A stretch of DNA of 64,000 nt from Saccharum officinarum (Eukaryota > Streptophyta > Magnoliopsida > Poales > Poaceae), in assembly GCA_020631735.1 (NCBI GenBank), contig CM036223.1, positions 13,331,356 to 13,395,355 on the forward strand. The letters run 5' to 3'. The notes under the pieces were generated by a model. That model was not told where the DNA came from, did no database searches, and saw nothing but the letters and a program-made list of their open reading frames with translations. Position 1 is the stretch's first letter. The number at the start of each line of letters is the position of its first letter. Shown here one piece after another: positions 10,763 to 22,444 of the stretch. Position numbers and translations under genes: made by a program.

Positions 10763-13046
10763 TGTAACACCCCTGAGTGTTAAGCATGCATTAGCATTTC
10801 AAAGCATAAAGCATTCAGCATCATTTCATGACTAGCATTGCATGAAATATAGCTCTTTTAAATTTAAACTTGAAAAGCAAATAATTAGAACCCTAACTTT
10901 GATGTAAGTGCCAAAAAGGTAGTATACTTTTGGGTATTAGCAATTTTAAATAATCTAGAATAAATTAACATGATTTTTGGAGCAATTCTTGAATTCAAGT
11001 TTTTCTCAAATTTTGTTTTAAAAATATTCTAAACAAATAAATTTTTGATTAACAATTTAGCTTTAAATCCTAAATTCAAAATCTATTGAGAATTTTGAAA
11101 AGTGCCCTACATGAAAGTTGTAGAGAATAAAATTTTGAACAACTTTTATTTTGGGCAAAAGTTCTGAAAACCTCTTTTTTCATTTTCAAATTCAATTTTG
11201 AAACAAATAAGGAAAATATGGAAATATTTTTGTAAAAGAAAAATCAGTTTTCGCTTTAGTGGGCCGCGGCCTCCCTTTCGGCCCGCGAACGGATGCCGGC
11301 CTGGCCCGCTCGCCCCCGCCTTCTCCCGCGCGTCCGCGCCCGCGTCGTCTTCCTCCCGCCCGCGCGCGCTCCCGCACGCGACGTCGTGGCGCAGCGGCAG
11401 CACTCGGCCACCGCGTGGCCGAGCGACGGCAACGCCGCGCGACACGCGCCCTGGTGGCCCCCGCGTCCCCCGCGCCCACTTACCCCTCCGCTCCCTTCAT
11501 TTCCCTCCCATTTTCGCTTCTCCGAGCGCCAGCCACAGCCGCAGCGGAGCCGCGGCCGCGCGCCATTGCCGCTGCCCTTCAAGCTCCCCCACCGTCTTCT
11601 CCCCCGCCGGTGAGCCCGCCGCCACGGCTCTCGTCGGTCCCACCTTCCCGCCGTCTCATTTCCCTCCTCCCCATGCGCACCATGATCGCCTCTGCTCGCT
11701 GGAGCTCGTGCGCCCGTCCGTGACCTCTGCCATGGCCTGCTCCGGCCTAGCGCCGGCGAGCCGCGCCACCGCCTCCGCCATGGCCGCTTTAGCCCGTGCT
11801 CCGCTCTTCCTCTCACCCCGATAATCACATCGTTGGGTTCGCGCGATTGCGGGGAGTCGCCTGGTACTGACCTCGTCGCCGGCGACCTCGCCAACGGCGA
11901 GTTTTCCCCGGTCAGCGCCTTCCTCTGCTCGGCTCCGGCTGACCGGTGGGGTCAGCTGACCCGTGGGACCCATCTGTCTGTCTCTCAATGGGAGTTGGGG
12001 GTGAAACCACGGTGTGCGCATAGCGTTGAAGGCCGGTTAAATTTTCGGTTTTAAAGAAATTGATTTTCCAGAAAATTTGAAAAGACTTCAAAAAAATCAT
12101 ATCTCAAGATTTATATCTCCAAAAATGATGAAACAAATTTTGAAATGTTCCTCTTGAATAGATCTACAGTTTAAAAATAGCTCATTTTAATTTTGTGACA
12201 CTTTGCTGTGCAAATTTATTTAATTGCTATAAATGCTGATATCTTAGAAAATATGTAGTAAATATAATAATGAAGGGAAAAATGTGATTCTTGTTGCTTT
12301 AATCTTTATTAGTGATGTACTTTCTAGGAAAAATATTAGTGAAGCATGTTCTGTGAGAAATTTTTGAAGTGTAGTTCAAATGCTTTTAATTGATAATCTT
12401 TGTTATTTTTAGTAGAGAGCTAAATTTGTATAGAACATACATGTGATAATTTTTCTAGTATGTTAGTTTACTGTTAGTAACATAGGAAAAATGTGAAATC
12501 TGTTGTTTGATACTTTTTCTAGTACAAAATAATTTCACGCTCATATTTAGGCTATAACTTGTTTATTTTGTACAGGCAGTTTTGCATATGCAATTCTCAT
12601 GAAAATTTAGTAGTAGGTTAGTTAGGGTAAGAGTAATCTACTGTAATTTTTATAGATTTTTATCTACACCAGAAATAGGTGTTGCTGTGTAACCCTAGTT
12701 AAATAGGGAATAAAAGATTATTCTTTATGAGAAATTAAGAGAAATAAAATATGTTTGGTGTATCTTTGGAGCATCATTGTGCCTTGCTGATGTTATGGAT
12801 GAGTTAGGTTGGTAAGCTTTGGTAGCTTAGGTTCACTTGTATGTGTAAATAATAGGTTAGCTAATAGAAGAATAAGGTGCATGTTTTAGGGTATATGTTC
12901 TTGGATGACGTTGACTACCTTGTAGAAGAAATAGTTATATTCAAACTGCTCATTCCATGTGCTCATCTGCATCTCATGTCATCAAAGCACTCCACCACAA
13001 TCCGATGCATCATTCGCATGATTACTTATGCACTTGCATCATACAG

Positions 13047-14322
13047 GATCGCAGGAAGAGTCGCAGGTAGCAGTACAGGAGGAGCAAGTTTGGACGGGTC
13101 AGCAGGAGCCCCAGGCACAGGAGGTGCCCGAGGAGGAAGAGTCAGGCGAGGAGCTGCCAGAGTGCGTCGACCACCATCCTAGCTCGTTCGAAAAAGGCAA
13201 GCCCCGGAGCATTTTAAGTCTCCTATTTTATAAAAGTTCTTCCTTACTACATGAACTATAGTTATATATATAGTTGCATTAAGTTATAGGAATTGAGTGA
13301 AACCGTTGTTGCATTATTACCTTGGCCACCGGATTATCTTTCACCCTGTTAGGTCAGGATCGAGTGAATTGCTTAGCCATGCTTAGACCGGTAGAAGTCG
13401 GGTGATTTCCTGTCACCTGCGAGTTATAGGTGGATACCGGGTTATGGTTAGCTGTAATTGTGATCATAAAAAGTAACCAAGTGTTGATGGATAAATGAAG
13501 ACCGGGCGGAGTCTTATAGGGTTTTGGACTATAGTGATTCCGTCTGTGTCGATTAAGGACCGATCGTTGCTCGTCCCTCTTGTCATGTTGAACGCATGCC
13601 TCACATTTAGCTGGCCGAATAAAGTACCTTTCGACCGCGAAGCTAGTGACACTTTTCGAGCCGAGATAAACTCGGGTTGGCAGACTGGTGTTGAAGTGGG
13701 TGTAACGGGGACGTGAAGAGTGAGCCCAAGGTGCGTCCTGACAGTCGGGCGGTCCCTGGGTAGTGCGATCCATGATTGTTATCCCGCGGCTTCTTGGAAA
13801 GTGTCATTGGTGATCTACGCGACCCTGACGGGGGAAGCAGGGTTTGTGTGAGGAATAAATCTCCAGCTGGATAGGAATTCGATTCGAATCGCCGTCGCTC
13901 CCGGTTAGTGAGCACTTGACTCGAGCTATGGCATCGTAGTAACATTAATGGAACACTGATGGTTAAATGAATGATGTTGGAAATGCTAAACCTGATATGG
14001 TAATCTAGATTGTTAATGATGAATCAAGTGATTGTTCTAGCAATAGATGCTTACCTAGCTTGAATAGGTTATACTAAAAGTGATGCAAAAAGTACTGGTA
14101 TAGTTTTTCATAACAACTTATGATTTTCGCAAATGAGTCAAGCCAGTCCAATCTATAAAGCCTTGCATGATCCTTGGTGTCCTTTATTTCTGGTTTATGA
14201 TGGGTAAGTCTAGCTGAGTACATTCTCGTACTCAGGGCGTTGTTCCCATTGTTGTTGCAGATGGTCAGTTGTACTATGGGTACTGCTCCAACTGTTTGTA
14301 TCCGGCGATGGGCGACAACTAG
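13047..14322 (+). CDS. Candidate small spliced gene inside the Tekay LTR (exons 13047-13196 and 14261-14322)
   Basis: Exon A follows the acceptor catacag and is an open Glu/Gln-rich frame ending E-E-L-P-E-C-V-D-H-H then S-S-F-E-K. It stops at a GC-type donor, AG|GCAAGC, which matches the consensus of rare GC-AG introns. Exon B follows ttgttgttgcag. Joining 13196 to 14261 completes an Asp codon and continues G-Q-L-Y-Y-G, then C-S-N-C-L-Y-P, to TAG at 14320-14322. A related solo LTR at 22445-27607 keeps both exons (E-E-L-S-E-C-P-D-Y-H and C-K-H-C-L-Y-P). In exon B about six codons differ only silently, as expected for protein-level selection. The C-x2-C motif suggests a small metal-binding tail. 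Upstream exons and function are unknown. Splicing is inferred, not shown. Confidence 0.5.
14214..14235 (+). other. Conserved hairpin in the Tekay 3' LTR
   Basis: Same CTGAGTAC/GTACTCAG stem as at 3625-3646. It lies within the proposed GC-AG intron, next to an internal GTAAGT donor-like site. Confidence 0.7.
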
Positions 14323-14683
14323 GACCTTGGGCAAGGGTCACTCTGTTCGTCTTATCTACTGCTTTTGTGGACCATGACTATCTACTGGCACTGTATTTGA
14401 ACTAAGTGTGGGTGTAAAACTACTTGCTTCCGCTATGTTATTTTGAACTGTGTTGTAATAACTTTTATTCCGAACTCCGATGTACTCCACTTTTATTGTG
14501 AACTCTACGTATCATGTGAACTGTGGCTGCTAAATCAGTACGATCTTGGTTGTATGATGGTTGGTTTGAAATCCCTCGTGATTTCACGGAATCTCGGGTT
14601 ATACGGGTTTAAGTTTGATAAATTAACCGCCTCGGTGGAAGATTTTCTTACTTAATCTCGTATAATTACGTTGATCCATTACA

Positions 14684-14688
14684 TTAGC
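14684..14688. repeat. Right target-site duplication TTAGC of the Tekay element
   Basis: Identical to 194-198. Collapsing the two copies restores one continuous reading frame of the outer element on the minus strand. Confidence 0.95.
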
Positions 14689-16055
14689 CGACTGGGAGTC
14701 AGCTAGGCCGATCTGGGCACTAGCAGTAGAGGCAGACGGCTTAGCCGGCGTAAGTGTCGGCCTAGCCGACTCATGTGAAGCAGCGTGGGTAGTCGGCCTA
14801 GCTGACTCGGGGCAGGCTGCATGGGCAGTCGGCCTAGCTAACTGAACTTAGCCGACTTTGAGCAGGCAGGCAGTGCTTCATTCTTTTTTGCGGGAACTTG
14901 ATCTTCACTAATGACATAATAGTCACTAGATAAGTATACAGACCCTTTAGCTCCTGAAAAGTGAAGTCTAGCTGATTTCTGCCGCTTTTCATGTTTTTCT
15001 GTAGTCAGACTTGCCTTTTGAGGGTCTAACAATCCTGCTTTAGCCAATGTTTCAATTGTGATTGGCTTTTTCTCATTGGTCTTTCCAAAAAATTCATAGA
15101 ATTTCTCCTCTAATTGAGACCATGAATCAATAGTGCACCAGGGCAAAGATGTAAACCATGCAAAGGCAATACTAGTAAGGGATAAAGAAAAATTACGTAT
15201 TCTCATATAATCTTCTTTACCAGCAAAACCTAATTGTGAGATATATACATTAATGTGTTCCACAGCGGTCTTATCATCTTCACCACTAAACTCATAAAAA
15301 TCAGGTATCCACCAACCATCAGGAGTTTTCAAGTAATCAATGTGTAATGGATACGGTCTATGATATGCGGGCACCTTCCATTTAGAGGAGCCGTATGGAT
15401 TTCTAGTGTGGGCTAAATCTTCATTGATTTGGCTTGTTTTAAGAAAATTATGTTTAGCCGAATCATATGCAATAGCTTTCATGCCCCTTGCTGAATTCTC
15501 ATTGATTCGGCTAGAATTAGTAGTAAAACTTGAAGTTGAATTATTAGTATTGACACTTATCCACCTCTCATCAATTCAGCTTGAGCTTTGAGCTACACAT
15601 GAAGCTGAATTGTTAATATGAGCATTAGCATAGGGTGCTGAATTTGGAGAGTAATTGGCTAAGTAGTTAACATCATCATAGCCAATTCTCTCATTCATCG
15701 GCATGTGTTGTGGTGGAACCACATAATGTGAGCTTATAGCCAATGAATATGGATTTACATGTTGTGTGTTGCTAGAAGAATTATAGCACAATGAATTTTT
15801 AGCACACATCAGCTCTTGGTCATAATATTCATTAAAAGTATTAGCCGATGCAACATATCTAGGATTATCATAGCTAGCAACACCAACATAAGAATTTATA
15901 TCACTTGCAAAATAATTACTATAACCATTAGATGCATTTGCAACTTGTACCTCGAGATAATTGTAGTAGTATTGTGATGAATCCCCTTGGTATTTCATGG
16001 TTTTGCACTCGACCGCCTTGATGAAATCTCTAATGAACAGCATGACACGTTGCAA
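14684..16055 (-). pseudogene. Gag of the outer Gypsy element, broken and split by the Tekay insertion
   Basis: Minus strand. The first part (16055-15576) is rich in Asn, Tyr and Ser, like the low-complexity N-terminus of some grass Gypsy Gags. A TGA at 15576-15578 interrupts it, and the same frame continues to 14838. The core has the Retrotrans_gag pattern: D-F-Y-E-F-S-G-E-D-D, Q-L-G-F-A-G, F-S-L-S-L-T and A-F-A-W-F-T-S-L-P, then W-S-Q-L-E-E-K-F-Y-E-F-F. This resembles Gag of the Tat-related lineage. After a one-base frame change near 14840, a second frame stays open through imperfect repeats of E-S-A-R-P-T with H-A-A between them, up to the Tekay border, and resumes at 198-1. It encodes a capsid-type protein of a dead element. 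Confidence 0.75.
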
Positions 16056-16210
16056 AATAGCAACCTAGATCACAGCGAGTCAAAACTAGATGCAATCGGA
16101 CTTTTAGGGCCGGATTGGACGGTAATGGCAACCACAAAAAGATAGATCAGCGAAGAATAGGGCTAGGGCAAAGAGATTTGGCAACAAAAAGTGAAGCTGA
16201 AGCGATCTTC
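16056..16210 (-). other. Leader of the outer Gypsy element
   Basis: Untranslated stretch between the minus-strand PBS and the gag start. No other feature seen. Confidence 0.5.
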
Positions 16211-16228
16211 TGCCTAGCTGAGTCGCCA
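16211..16228 (-). promoter_or_regulatory. Primer binding site of the outer Gypsy element
   Basis: On the minus strand TGGCGACTCAGCTAGG begins 7 bases after the LTR end at 16236, in the place and style (TGGCGAC...) of plant Gypsy PBS sites. It shows that the LTR at 16236-17099 is the 5' LTR and that the element reads leftwards. Confidence 0.65.
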
Positions 16229-16235
16229 AAAAGTG

Positions 16236-17099
16236 TGTTGACGTCAGATGTGGTCCGAATCACACACCAGAAATGGCATTAGACGCCAGGGCCGCTACGG
16301 ACCAGAGAACGCAGCAAGATATCACTCTTTCATGATGAATCATGGAGAGGTTTACAAGCAAACCACCAAAGGATAACTAATCGCGCTTACATGACGAAGA
16401 ACCGGCTAGGTTTTAGGCAAACTAGCAAAGAAACCGTCGAAGCTCTCGCCCGGAAGAGACCCCGTCAGGGCAAGGACGTAGCCGGGTTGCCCTAGGTTGG
16501 CCGGCAAGCCTAGGACATCATCCTTGGTCGTGGATCAAGGGATGAACAACATGGAGGTTGAAGGAGAAGAGAAAAAGTGTAAAAGGAGTAGATTGATTTG
16601 TTTGTATGACGAATGGATAGATGGGAACTCAATCGGCCATGATCCTCTCATATATATAGAGGGGGTAGTCTTATCCCAGTAGAAAACCTCTCCAAGGCTT
16701 ATTTTCTAAGTTTCTCACGTCTAAAAACCGATCTAGAAATAAATCGGTTCGAGATCTGAAAGACAGATTCGGAATAAACACCTATCGGTACTTCCGGCCA
16801 GGCTTCACCAGTAGTACCGGTAGTTCATTTTCATGCCAAACTGCACCACCTACCACCATCCATCGGTAATACCGGTAGTTCATATCTGCGCCAAACCTTA
16901 TAGGACCGGTAGTACCGGTGATCTCGTACCGGTAGTACCGATAGTTCATACATTTTCTCAGAGGCATAACTCTCTCATCCGGACTCTAAATTGGACGTTC
17001 CATATATGTTTTTTGACCACCTCGACGAGAGGAATGCAATGATGAAGACCGTTACACATTTTTACAACTTCACAAAATGAACATTTTTGGTTGTCAACA
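16236..17099 (-). repeat. 5' LTR of the outer Gypsy element (864 bp)
   Basis: On the plus strand it runs from TGTTGAC (16236) to GTCAACA (17099), so the ends form the usual short inverted repeat. It contains several copies of accggtagttcat-like sequence around 16800-16950. The other LTR lies left of the window, so the target duplication cannot be checked. Confidence 0.8.
16651..16660 (-). promoter_or_regulatory. TATA box in the outer Gypsy LTR
   Basis: TCTATATATA on the minus strand, inside the LTR and pointing towards gag. This is the likely start of the element's transcript. Confidence 0.6.
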
Positions 17100-17491
17100 A
17101 CGGTGACGCCTTCGGGTGCTGCATTCTTCCTTAGAAGCGTCTATCGATCGGCTCTCTCTCCCCTTTGTGTAGCGCGCTATTCCTGGGTGTAATGCCTTGA
17201 CGTTCTGGTCAGGTGACGGTGGCACCGATGACATCACGTCCCTCCTTGGAGGCGTCGCTTTGGAATCCCGTGCCTGTCAATCTGTGATGGTCGTCATTGT
17301 TGTGGCGAAAGTTGAATATTGTGATGTGTGCACGTGGATCTTGGCAGGTCAAGGCCGTTTTGGTGTGCGTCTATGGTAGCTGCTCTTGCGTTAGGTTGTA
17401 ATGTTGGTGTCTGTAATAAGAAATAGCTATATGCATCGGTCGATGCAGAGGCTAGGATATTTTTAATATATATTCCCTTTTCTAAAAAAAA
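17100..17491 (+). mobile_element. 3' end of a LINE-type (non-LTR) retrotransposon
   Basis: The segment ends in cggtcgatgcagaggc...cccttttctaaaaaaaa. To my recollection this matches the 3' UTR and A-rich tail of grass L1-type LINEs. It starts abruptly at the outer Gypsy LTR border, so the Gypsy element probably inserted into the LINE. No coding domain is left. Confidence 0.6.
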
Positions 17492-18300
17492 TTTGGTCGA
17501 TCGAGCTATATTTTACATGAATATCATATAGCCAAATTTAACATATAAATTAAGTTATATTTAGTCATAGATGCACTAATTTAAATATTCTGGCTCTCCT
17601 ATATGCAACATCACGTGCATAGCGTGTTCACATCCAGTCTTTCAAATTGGAGTGCGTAAAGATCAAGAAAGTTGCACAGGGGCCCCACATACATCAAGGT
17701 TTACACAAGGAATGAAAAGTCCTGAAAGTCGCGCTAGTTTGTTTTGTTCTCGGAAACTTGAACATGACTGAATCCATATACACGATAATTATATTCTCCC
17801 GCAACTAAAAACAATAAAAGGGAGACAATTGTTTGGTGCGGTAATTTTTTTTTTGTTACCACCATCCGCGTGCGACAAAACGATGCGCCGACAGGTGGGA
17901 CCAATCTTGCGATCCATCCCCTCTGCGATCCCGCTCCAATCACAACTCCCTCACGCGCACGCCCACGCAGCCGCCTCCTCTCCCACGCTGCCTCCCCCTC
18001 GCACATGCCGTCGCGCTCGCCCACGCCTCCCTCCGTGCCGCGACTGATGGATTGCTGAGAAGACCATTCAGTGGCCTCGCCGAGAAGGAGAATGACCCGC
18101 GCCGTCGACCTTGCCATTTGAGCCCATACAGTCGTCCTTGTTCCGCTCCGATCACGCGCCCACGAGCAGATCCAGCTCCATGTACGCTTGTGCCTATCCG
18201 TCTTCTTGATCCTGTTCCTCCGCTCCACCTCATCCTGCCTCGATCTCTTTGCCGCGAGCGCTCGGGTTACTTGTCGCTCTAGATCTGACCGTTGTTTACT
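17492..18300. other. AT-rich DNA, then a GC-rich promoter- or leader-like block
   Basis: 17492-17870 shows nothing recognisable. 17870-18300 is GC-rich and open in several frames without similarity that I recognise. It looks like the 5' region of the gene fragment that follows. Confidence 0.35.
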
Positions 18301-18319
18301 CTCCTCGTGTCATTTACAG

Positions 18320-20560
18320 GAGGAGACGCTCGACGACTTCGCCGACAATGGCGACTGGCGTCGATGACTTGGTGGTATGGCTGCTGCTGATCGAGAAGTA
18401 CACGATGCATATCTCTAGGTCCAATGGCCTCCTCAGCCGCCTGTCACTGTAGGAGCGCCGCTTCGCCAAGAGGTACTTTCTGCGCTCGTGCGTCTGCGGC
18501 AGTTGCCACATTCGTTTATGTTGGCAGTGTTGCCTTATAAAAATAACCATGGTTCTGATGGGGATGGATTTCTCATGTCTGCTCTGTTAGAAGTTGCGCT
18601 GAGATCATGGAGAAGCATCTAGAGGAGTAGTTGTTGTCTAGGCTCCTGTGCGCCTATGGTTCGGTTAACCAGGCAGTCATTGTCCAGCACTGAGGATGAC
18701 ATGGGTATATATTCCCGCCACTTCATCTCCCAAATTACCGTGTTCCTTGTTCCTTCCTACTGTTACTGCTATACCGTTCTTGTCGAGTTTTTGCTGCACG
18801 CAGCTTCAGTAAAGTGTGTGTATGGTCGGTAGAAATTTTTGCCGTTTTAATTTTAAGTGCGCAGCCTGGCATGTATCCTTGGGGACTCATCGTTAGTTGT
18901 GCTCAAAAGTCTGAGTTACTATGTAATAAAATTTAGTTGTCAAATTAATCAGGCTGTCAAATTATAAAGAACATATTTGTGGCCATATGTGCAAGTGTAA
19001 TTTTATCTGTGCAAGTTGTCATTTTGTCTGTGTAATCTAAATTAGGGTATTGTACATAGGGTAGGAAATTAGTTGCAGAAAAATTGTACGTTCCAATCGG
19101 AATATTGTTTATCTATGTGTTCACCTGAGACATGTGAGAATTATACACAATGTTGTCTCTGGGCAATTTTTGTGTTTAACTATATGCTCTTGCTTGTTGA
19201 GTGAGTCTCAATAGACAATGAAATTTCTGTTTACCCAATAATTCAAACTGCATGATTTTGGCTTTGCCATCATATATAATGTGTATCTTATAAATTCTTA
19301 ACATTTTCTAGGGAAGTAACTGAGCATTTGATGAACTTGTTGGGACAGAAATTGTGTAAAACATGTCTCTTGCTGGATGGTAAAAATGGAGGCTTGCTAA
19401 AACTAGGCATTATTGGAAGGACCAAAGTGCCTGATCCTATTTTGTAGGAATTATTTGGAAGACAAGCACAATCATGGAGTGTTTGCAACGGATTGTAGGG
19501 ATTGTATAGATAAATAATGCGCCTTGGGTATGGTTCCGTATGTTATTTGTCTAATATGCCTTGCGCCAGTGTCATTTCATAAAAAATAGAGTCCTAACCT
19601 GGTTGTATTTGCAAAACAATGAACTTTCAGTGCTCAGTTCAGTGCTATGAAAACAATGAACTTCCAGGTGGTCTACGCCCTAAAAACTCACTGTTTCTGC
19701 AGTTTCGGTGCTCTCCTGTACTTAGGCTGCTACTTTTTTTTTACAATTTCATTATTTTCATTCTGCTTATAACAACTAGATGTAGAAGTGCTTTTTAATC
19801 GGTGTGCTATGTTTTTCATGTTACATTTCATTCGGCAAACAACTACAAAACTGCTTCGGAGGAGAGACTTGGGCAGTTCATCCAGAAGTTGAAAAAGGTG
19901 TTAATCCTAAGCAGTGGAGATTTGGAAATTTTCAACGCATGTTATGCCCACAGGTATGGAGCATCTGTTTTTTACAACCTTGTTCTGCTACTTCCAGTTT
20001 AGTGTCTTTTTCATGAATTATATCTAGCTTTACAACCAAGTAGTCTAATTGATTTAAGACATGAATGATAAGAAATTGCTCCCAAGAAGTGACGCATCCC
20101 TAAATCATCCATTCAAATTGACTTGATTCAAGATAACATTGCAAGTTACTGTTGTATCATTTCTTTTTAGTGATCCATTGCATTTCGGGTCAGTGAGCTA
20201 TCTAGCGACAAATAACGAACTATAACTTACACCAACCCTCTTGTTGCTTCTCACGCTGGACAAGACCAGCAGCTAGAGGTGGGAGTTCATTGGGGGAGTC
20301 TAATTAGACACATCGTGGAGACATTCGGCCAGAGGAGGATAGAGATTTAGATTTTGTTTGTTTCATGAGCTTTTTTGAAATAGATCTACATGTCCTCTGC
20401 TTGGTGGGGTTGCAGGTGAGGACGCACGCGATCCGGACGACGCACTAGAACATTGATAGTACCATCAAGGCCGCCAACAGCATCCTCTCCCAATGGATAG
20501 CTGAACTCATTGCATTGAGAATATAGTAATCTTGCAAGTTACCGTTGTTGGCTTTGTCAG
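18320..20560 (+). pseudogene. Degenerate gene fragments (exon-like pieces), probably Helitron-captured
   Basis: An exon-like piece after acceptor catttacag (18320-18472) begins M-A-T-G-V-D-D-L, then V-V-W-L-L-L-I-E-K-Y-T, and reaches an in-frame TAG at 18450-18452. It then continues E-R-R-F-A-K-R to a gtac donor-like site. A second piece near 18592-18690 and a third near 19836-19951 (containing G-G-E-T-W-A-V-H-P-E-V-E-K) also end at splice-like sites. A last GC-richer piece lies at 20260-20520. I do not recognise the parent gene or genes. The stops mean no product. A Helitron 3' end lies downstream at 21713 on the same strand, consistent with capture by that element. Confidence 0.4.
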
Positions 20561-21683
20561 GCTTCAAGTGCAAATGTTGCAGTTTTGCACCTTCACTTAG
20601 CTTCTGTGATTTTGGGCATCGTGTTTTAGGCTTCGTTTTATGTCTATGTGATAAATAAAAAATAATAGCTCTCTCTTTCTACGAGAACCTTGTATCTCAT
20701 TCTATGCTTGATATCAAGATATTCATTGCCTTTTGATTGTTTGACTTGCATTATGAAATATCCTATAGTGTTAGCACGGACAATATTTCTACCATGAGCT
20801 TGGTTGCTTGATTTAATTTATATGATGATCAAATTATTCGAAGCAATGTTGTTGCTTTCTGCTTCACTATTTTTCACAAAATTAAATATGGTAAATATCT
20901 TCTAAGAAGGAAATGTTTATAGGAAACTGTCGAATCTTGGTTGCATTCCGGCCCAACACTCAAATGTTGCCATCGAGTTCACAATTATTGTCGCCATTAT
21001 CTTCTCTCTTATAAAGGAACACTTAAAACTATCCTACATACACCTCAAAAATTATCCACTGTTGAGACGCCCCAAACACTATACACCAAAAAAATTGTAC
21101 CTAGGATTCCAACATTATTAAAATCTAAGGCTCATAATCCTCTTTTATAGGCTTTAACTTAATCCGATGAATCCCTCTTCTGTCCGAAAAAAACTCTACA
21201 CCTGCATCTACCGACAACATGATTTATTTTATCCACGTGCATCTTGGATCACAAATTCTTGATCTAAACTCTGTCATGGCATAAAAAATTACATTAAAAA
21301 CTTAAAAAATAAGTTGTAACGATATTGGTTATTAGTATCCAAAACAAAAAAAATCATTTAGATTTTTCATATATACTCAAACCTATGTAGATGATGGTAT
21401 AGAGATGCGGCGAAACTTATTTGTAGATTTATTAACGCATAAAAGAAATGGATATCAGAGATTTCGTTCTGCCGATATAAAACATTATCTTAGTTGCATC
21501 ACAGGAAGGTCTATACAGTAGAGTTTGTGAGCCTGCAACGCCACGCTCTCTGTGACTAGGTTAATTTCACGAACTTTACTTTTTTTGGATTAAATGTCAC
21601 TTTAACGTTGATATTTATTAAATATCACAGTATTATTACCTTATCGTACGACCCGAGTGTTTTTAGTACAAAAGTTTAATTGT
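20561..21683. other. AT-rich sequence, no gene seen
   Basis: Low-complexity AT-rich DNA without a supported ORF. It is probably the 3' part of the Helitron that ends at 21713. Confidence 0.4.
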
Positions 21684-21713
21684 CCCGTAGCAACACACGG
21701 GCATGCTACCTAG
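21684..21713 (+). mobile_element. Helitron 3' terminus (plus strand)
   Basis: CCCGT (21684-21688) and ACGGG (21697-21701) form a hairpin stem. Eleven bases later the sequence ends CTAG, followed by T. A hairpin just before a terminal CTRR and insertion next to T are the defining Helitron 3' features. The 5' TC end was not found, so the body length is unknown. Confidence 0.7.
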
Positions 21714-22444
21714 TCTAAACTTATTTTCTAGGAGTAGATCGATTTATGTACTTTTACGCAAAGACTAGTCGCCCTATATTAATATATAATAAAGATAATC
21801 AACACAATTAACATATCAATTTACTATTCTACTTTATCATGTCTTTTGTCTAGAACCCTGTTGTGTTTTTTGTTCTTCGTTTCCAATCTACAGAGCCAAT
21901 TATCAAATTGACCATGTATGGACTTTGGATATACATATTTTTCTTCTTGCTTGGGCAGGTATTTACACTTGTGTTCAAGCTCTTCGACTCATCTATCTAT
22001 ATCTACATCTTTTACAATGCTAATTTCCACTGCAAGTCTATCTCAACATGCAAGCCGTCCACATCATCCTCCATTACCTATCCACATCATCTTTCACAAA
22101 TAGACATATCATCCTACTAATAAGCCGCGGTCGGTGTCCACTCTGTGTCGTGAGGGGTGAGGCCGAGGTCCGAGGAGTAGATGCAGTGGATCCTCGAGCT
22201 GCTCCCCGGGGAGCTAGGCTACCACCGCTGCCAGCGCTAGGCCACTGTCGCCGTCAAGTCCATGGCTGGGGTCTCCTCCACCGCTCGACCTGCGCACGCT
22301 TGTGGCCGGGGCTGCTGTTGTCGCCTGTCCTGTGAGTAGCCATGGCTGGATCCGCTCCAGGAAAGAGATGTGGTGGGAGAGAAACAATTTTTTTATTCCC
22401 TCTTACCCGATAGTAGTACTACTACTGGCAGCAACTATTGCCCA
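21714..22444. other. Sequence between the Helitron end and the solo LTR
   Basis: AT-rich, then GC-rich from about 22120 to 22370 with short open frames. No recognisable gene. The solo LTR interrupts it at GCCCA, and the same DNA resumes at 27608. Confidence 0.35.

Larger units (their letters stand above)
199..14683 (+). mobile_element. Nearly complete Tekay-type chromovirus (Ty3/Gypsy LTR retrotransposon)
   Basis: The order is 5' LTR 199-4094, PBS, extra ORF 4879-5931, gag-pol 6295-10752, polypurine tract 10751-10762, 3' LTR 10763-14683. Both LTRs run from TGTAACACC to TTACA. The element is flanked by a perfect 5 bp duplication TTAGC (194-198 and 14684-14688), which fixes its borders. The reverse transcriptase wording ([23 protein letters not shown]) and a chromodomain-like C-terminus place it in the Tekay/Del chromovirus clade (family knowledge). 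It sits in the opposite orientation inside the gag region of an older Gypsy element. Stop codons in both ORFs mean this copy cannot make its full proteins. Confidence 0.95.
10763..14683 (+). repeat. Tekay 3' LTR (3921 bp)
   Basis: Matches the 5' LTR from TGTAACACC to TTACA. It lacks about 106 bp of the GC-rich block present in the 5' copy, has a 12 bp extra piece near 12541, and keeps the 131 bp (13110-13240) that the 5' copy has lost. Visible substitutions are sparse, suggesting a fairly recent insertion. I did not count them, so I give no date. Confidence 0.93.

Noticed and set aside
14841..14843. The stop after S-A-K-F-S considered as the true Gag end
   Set aside because: Another frame stays open right afterwards and continues beyond the Tekay insertion, so a frame change in a longer protein fits better.
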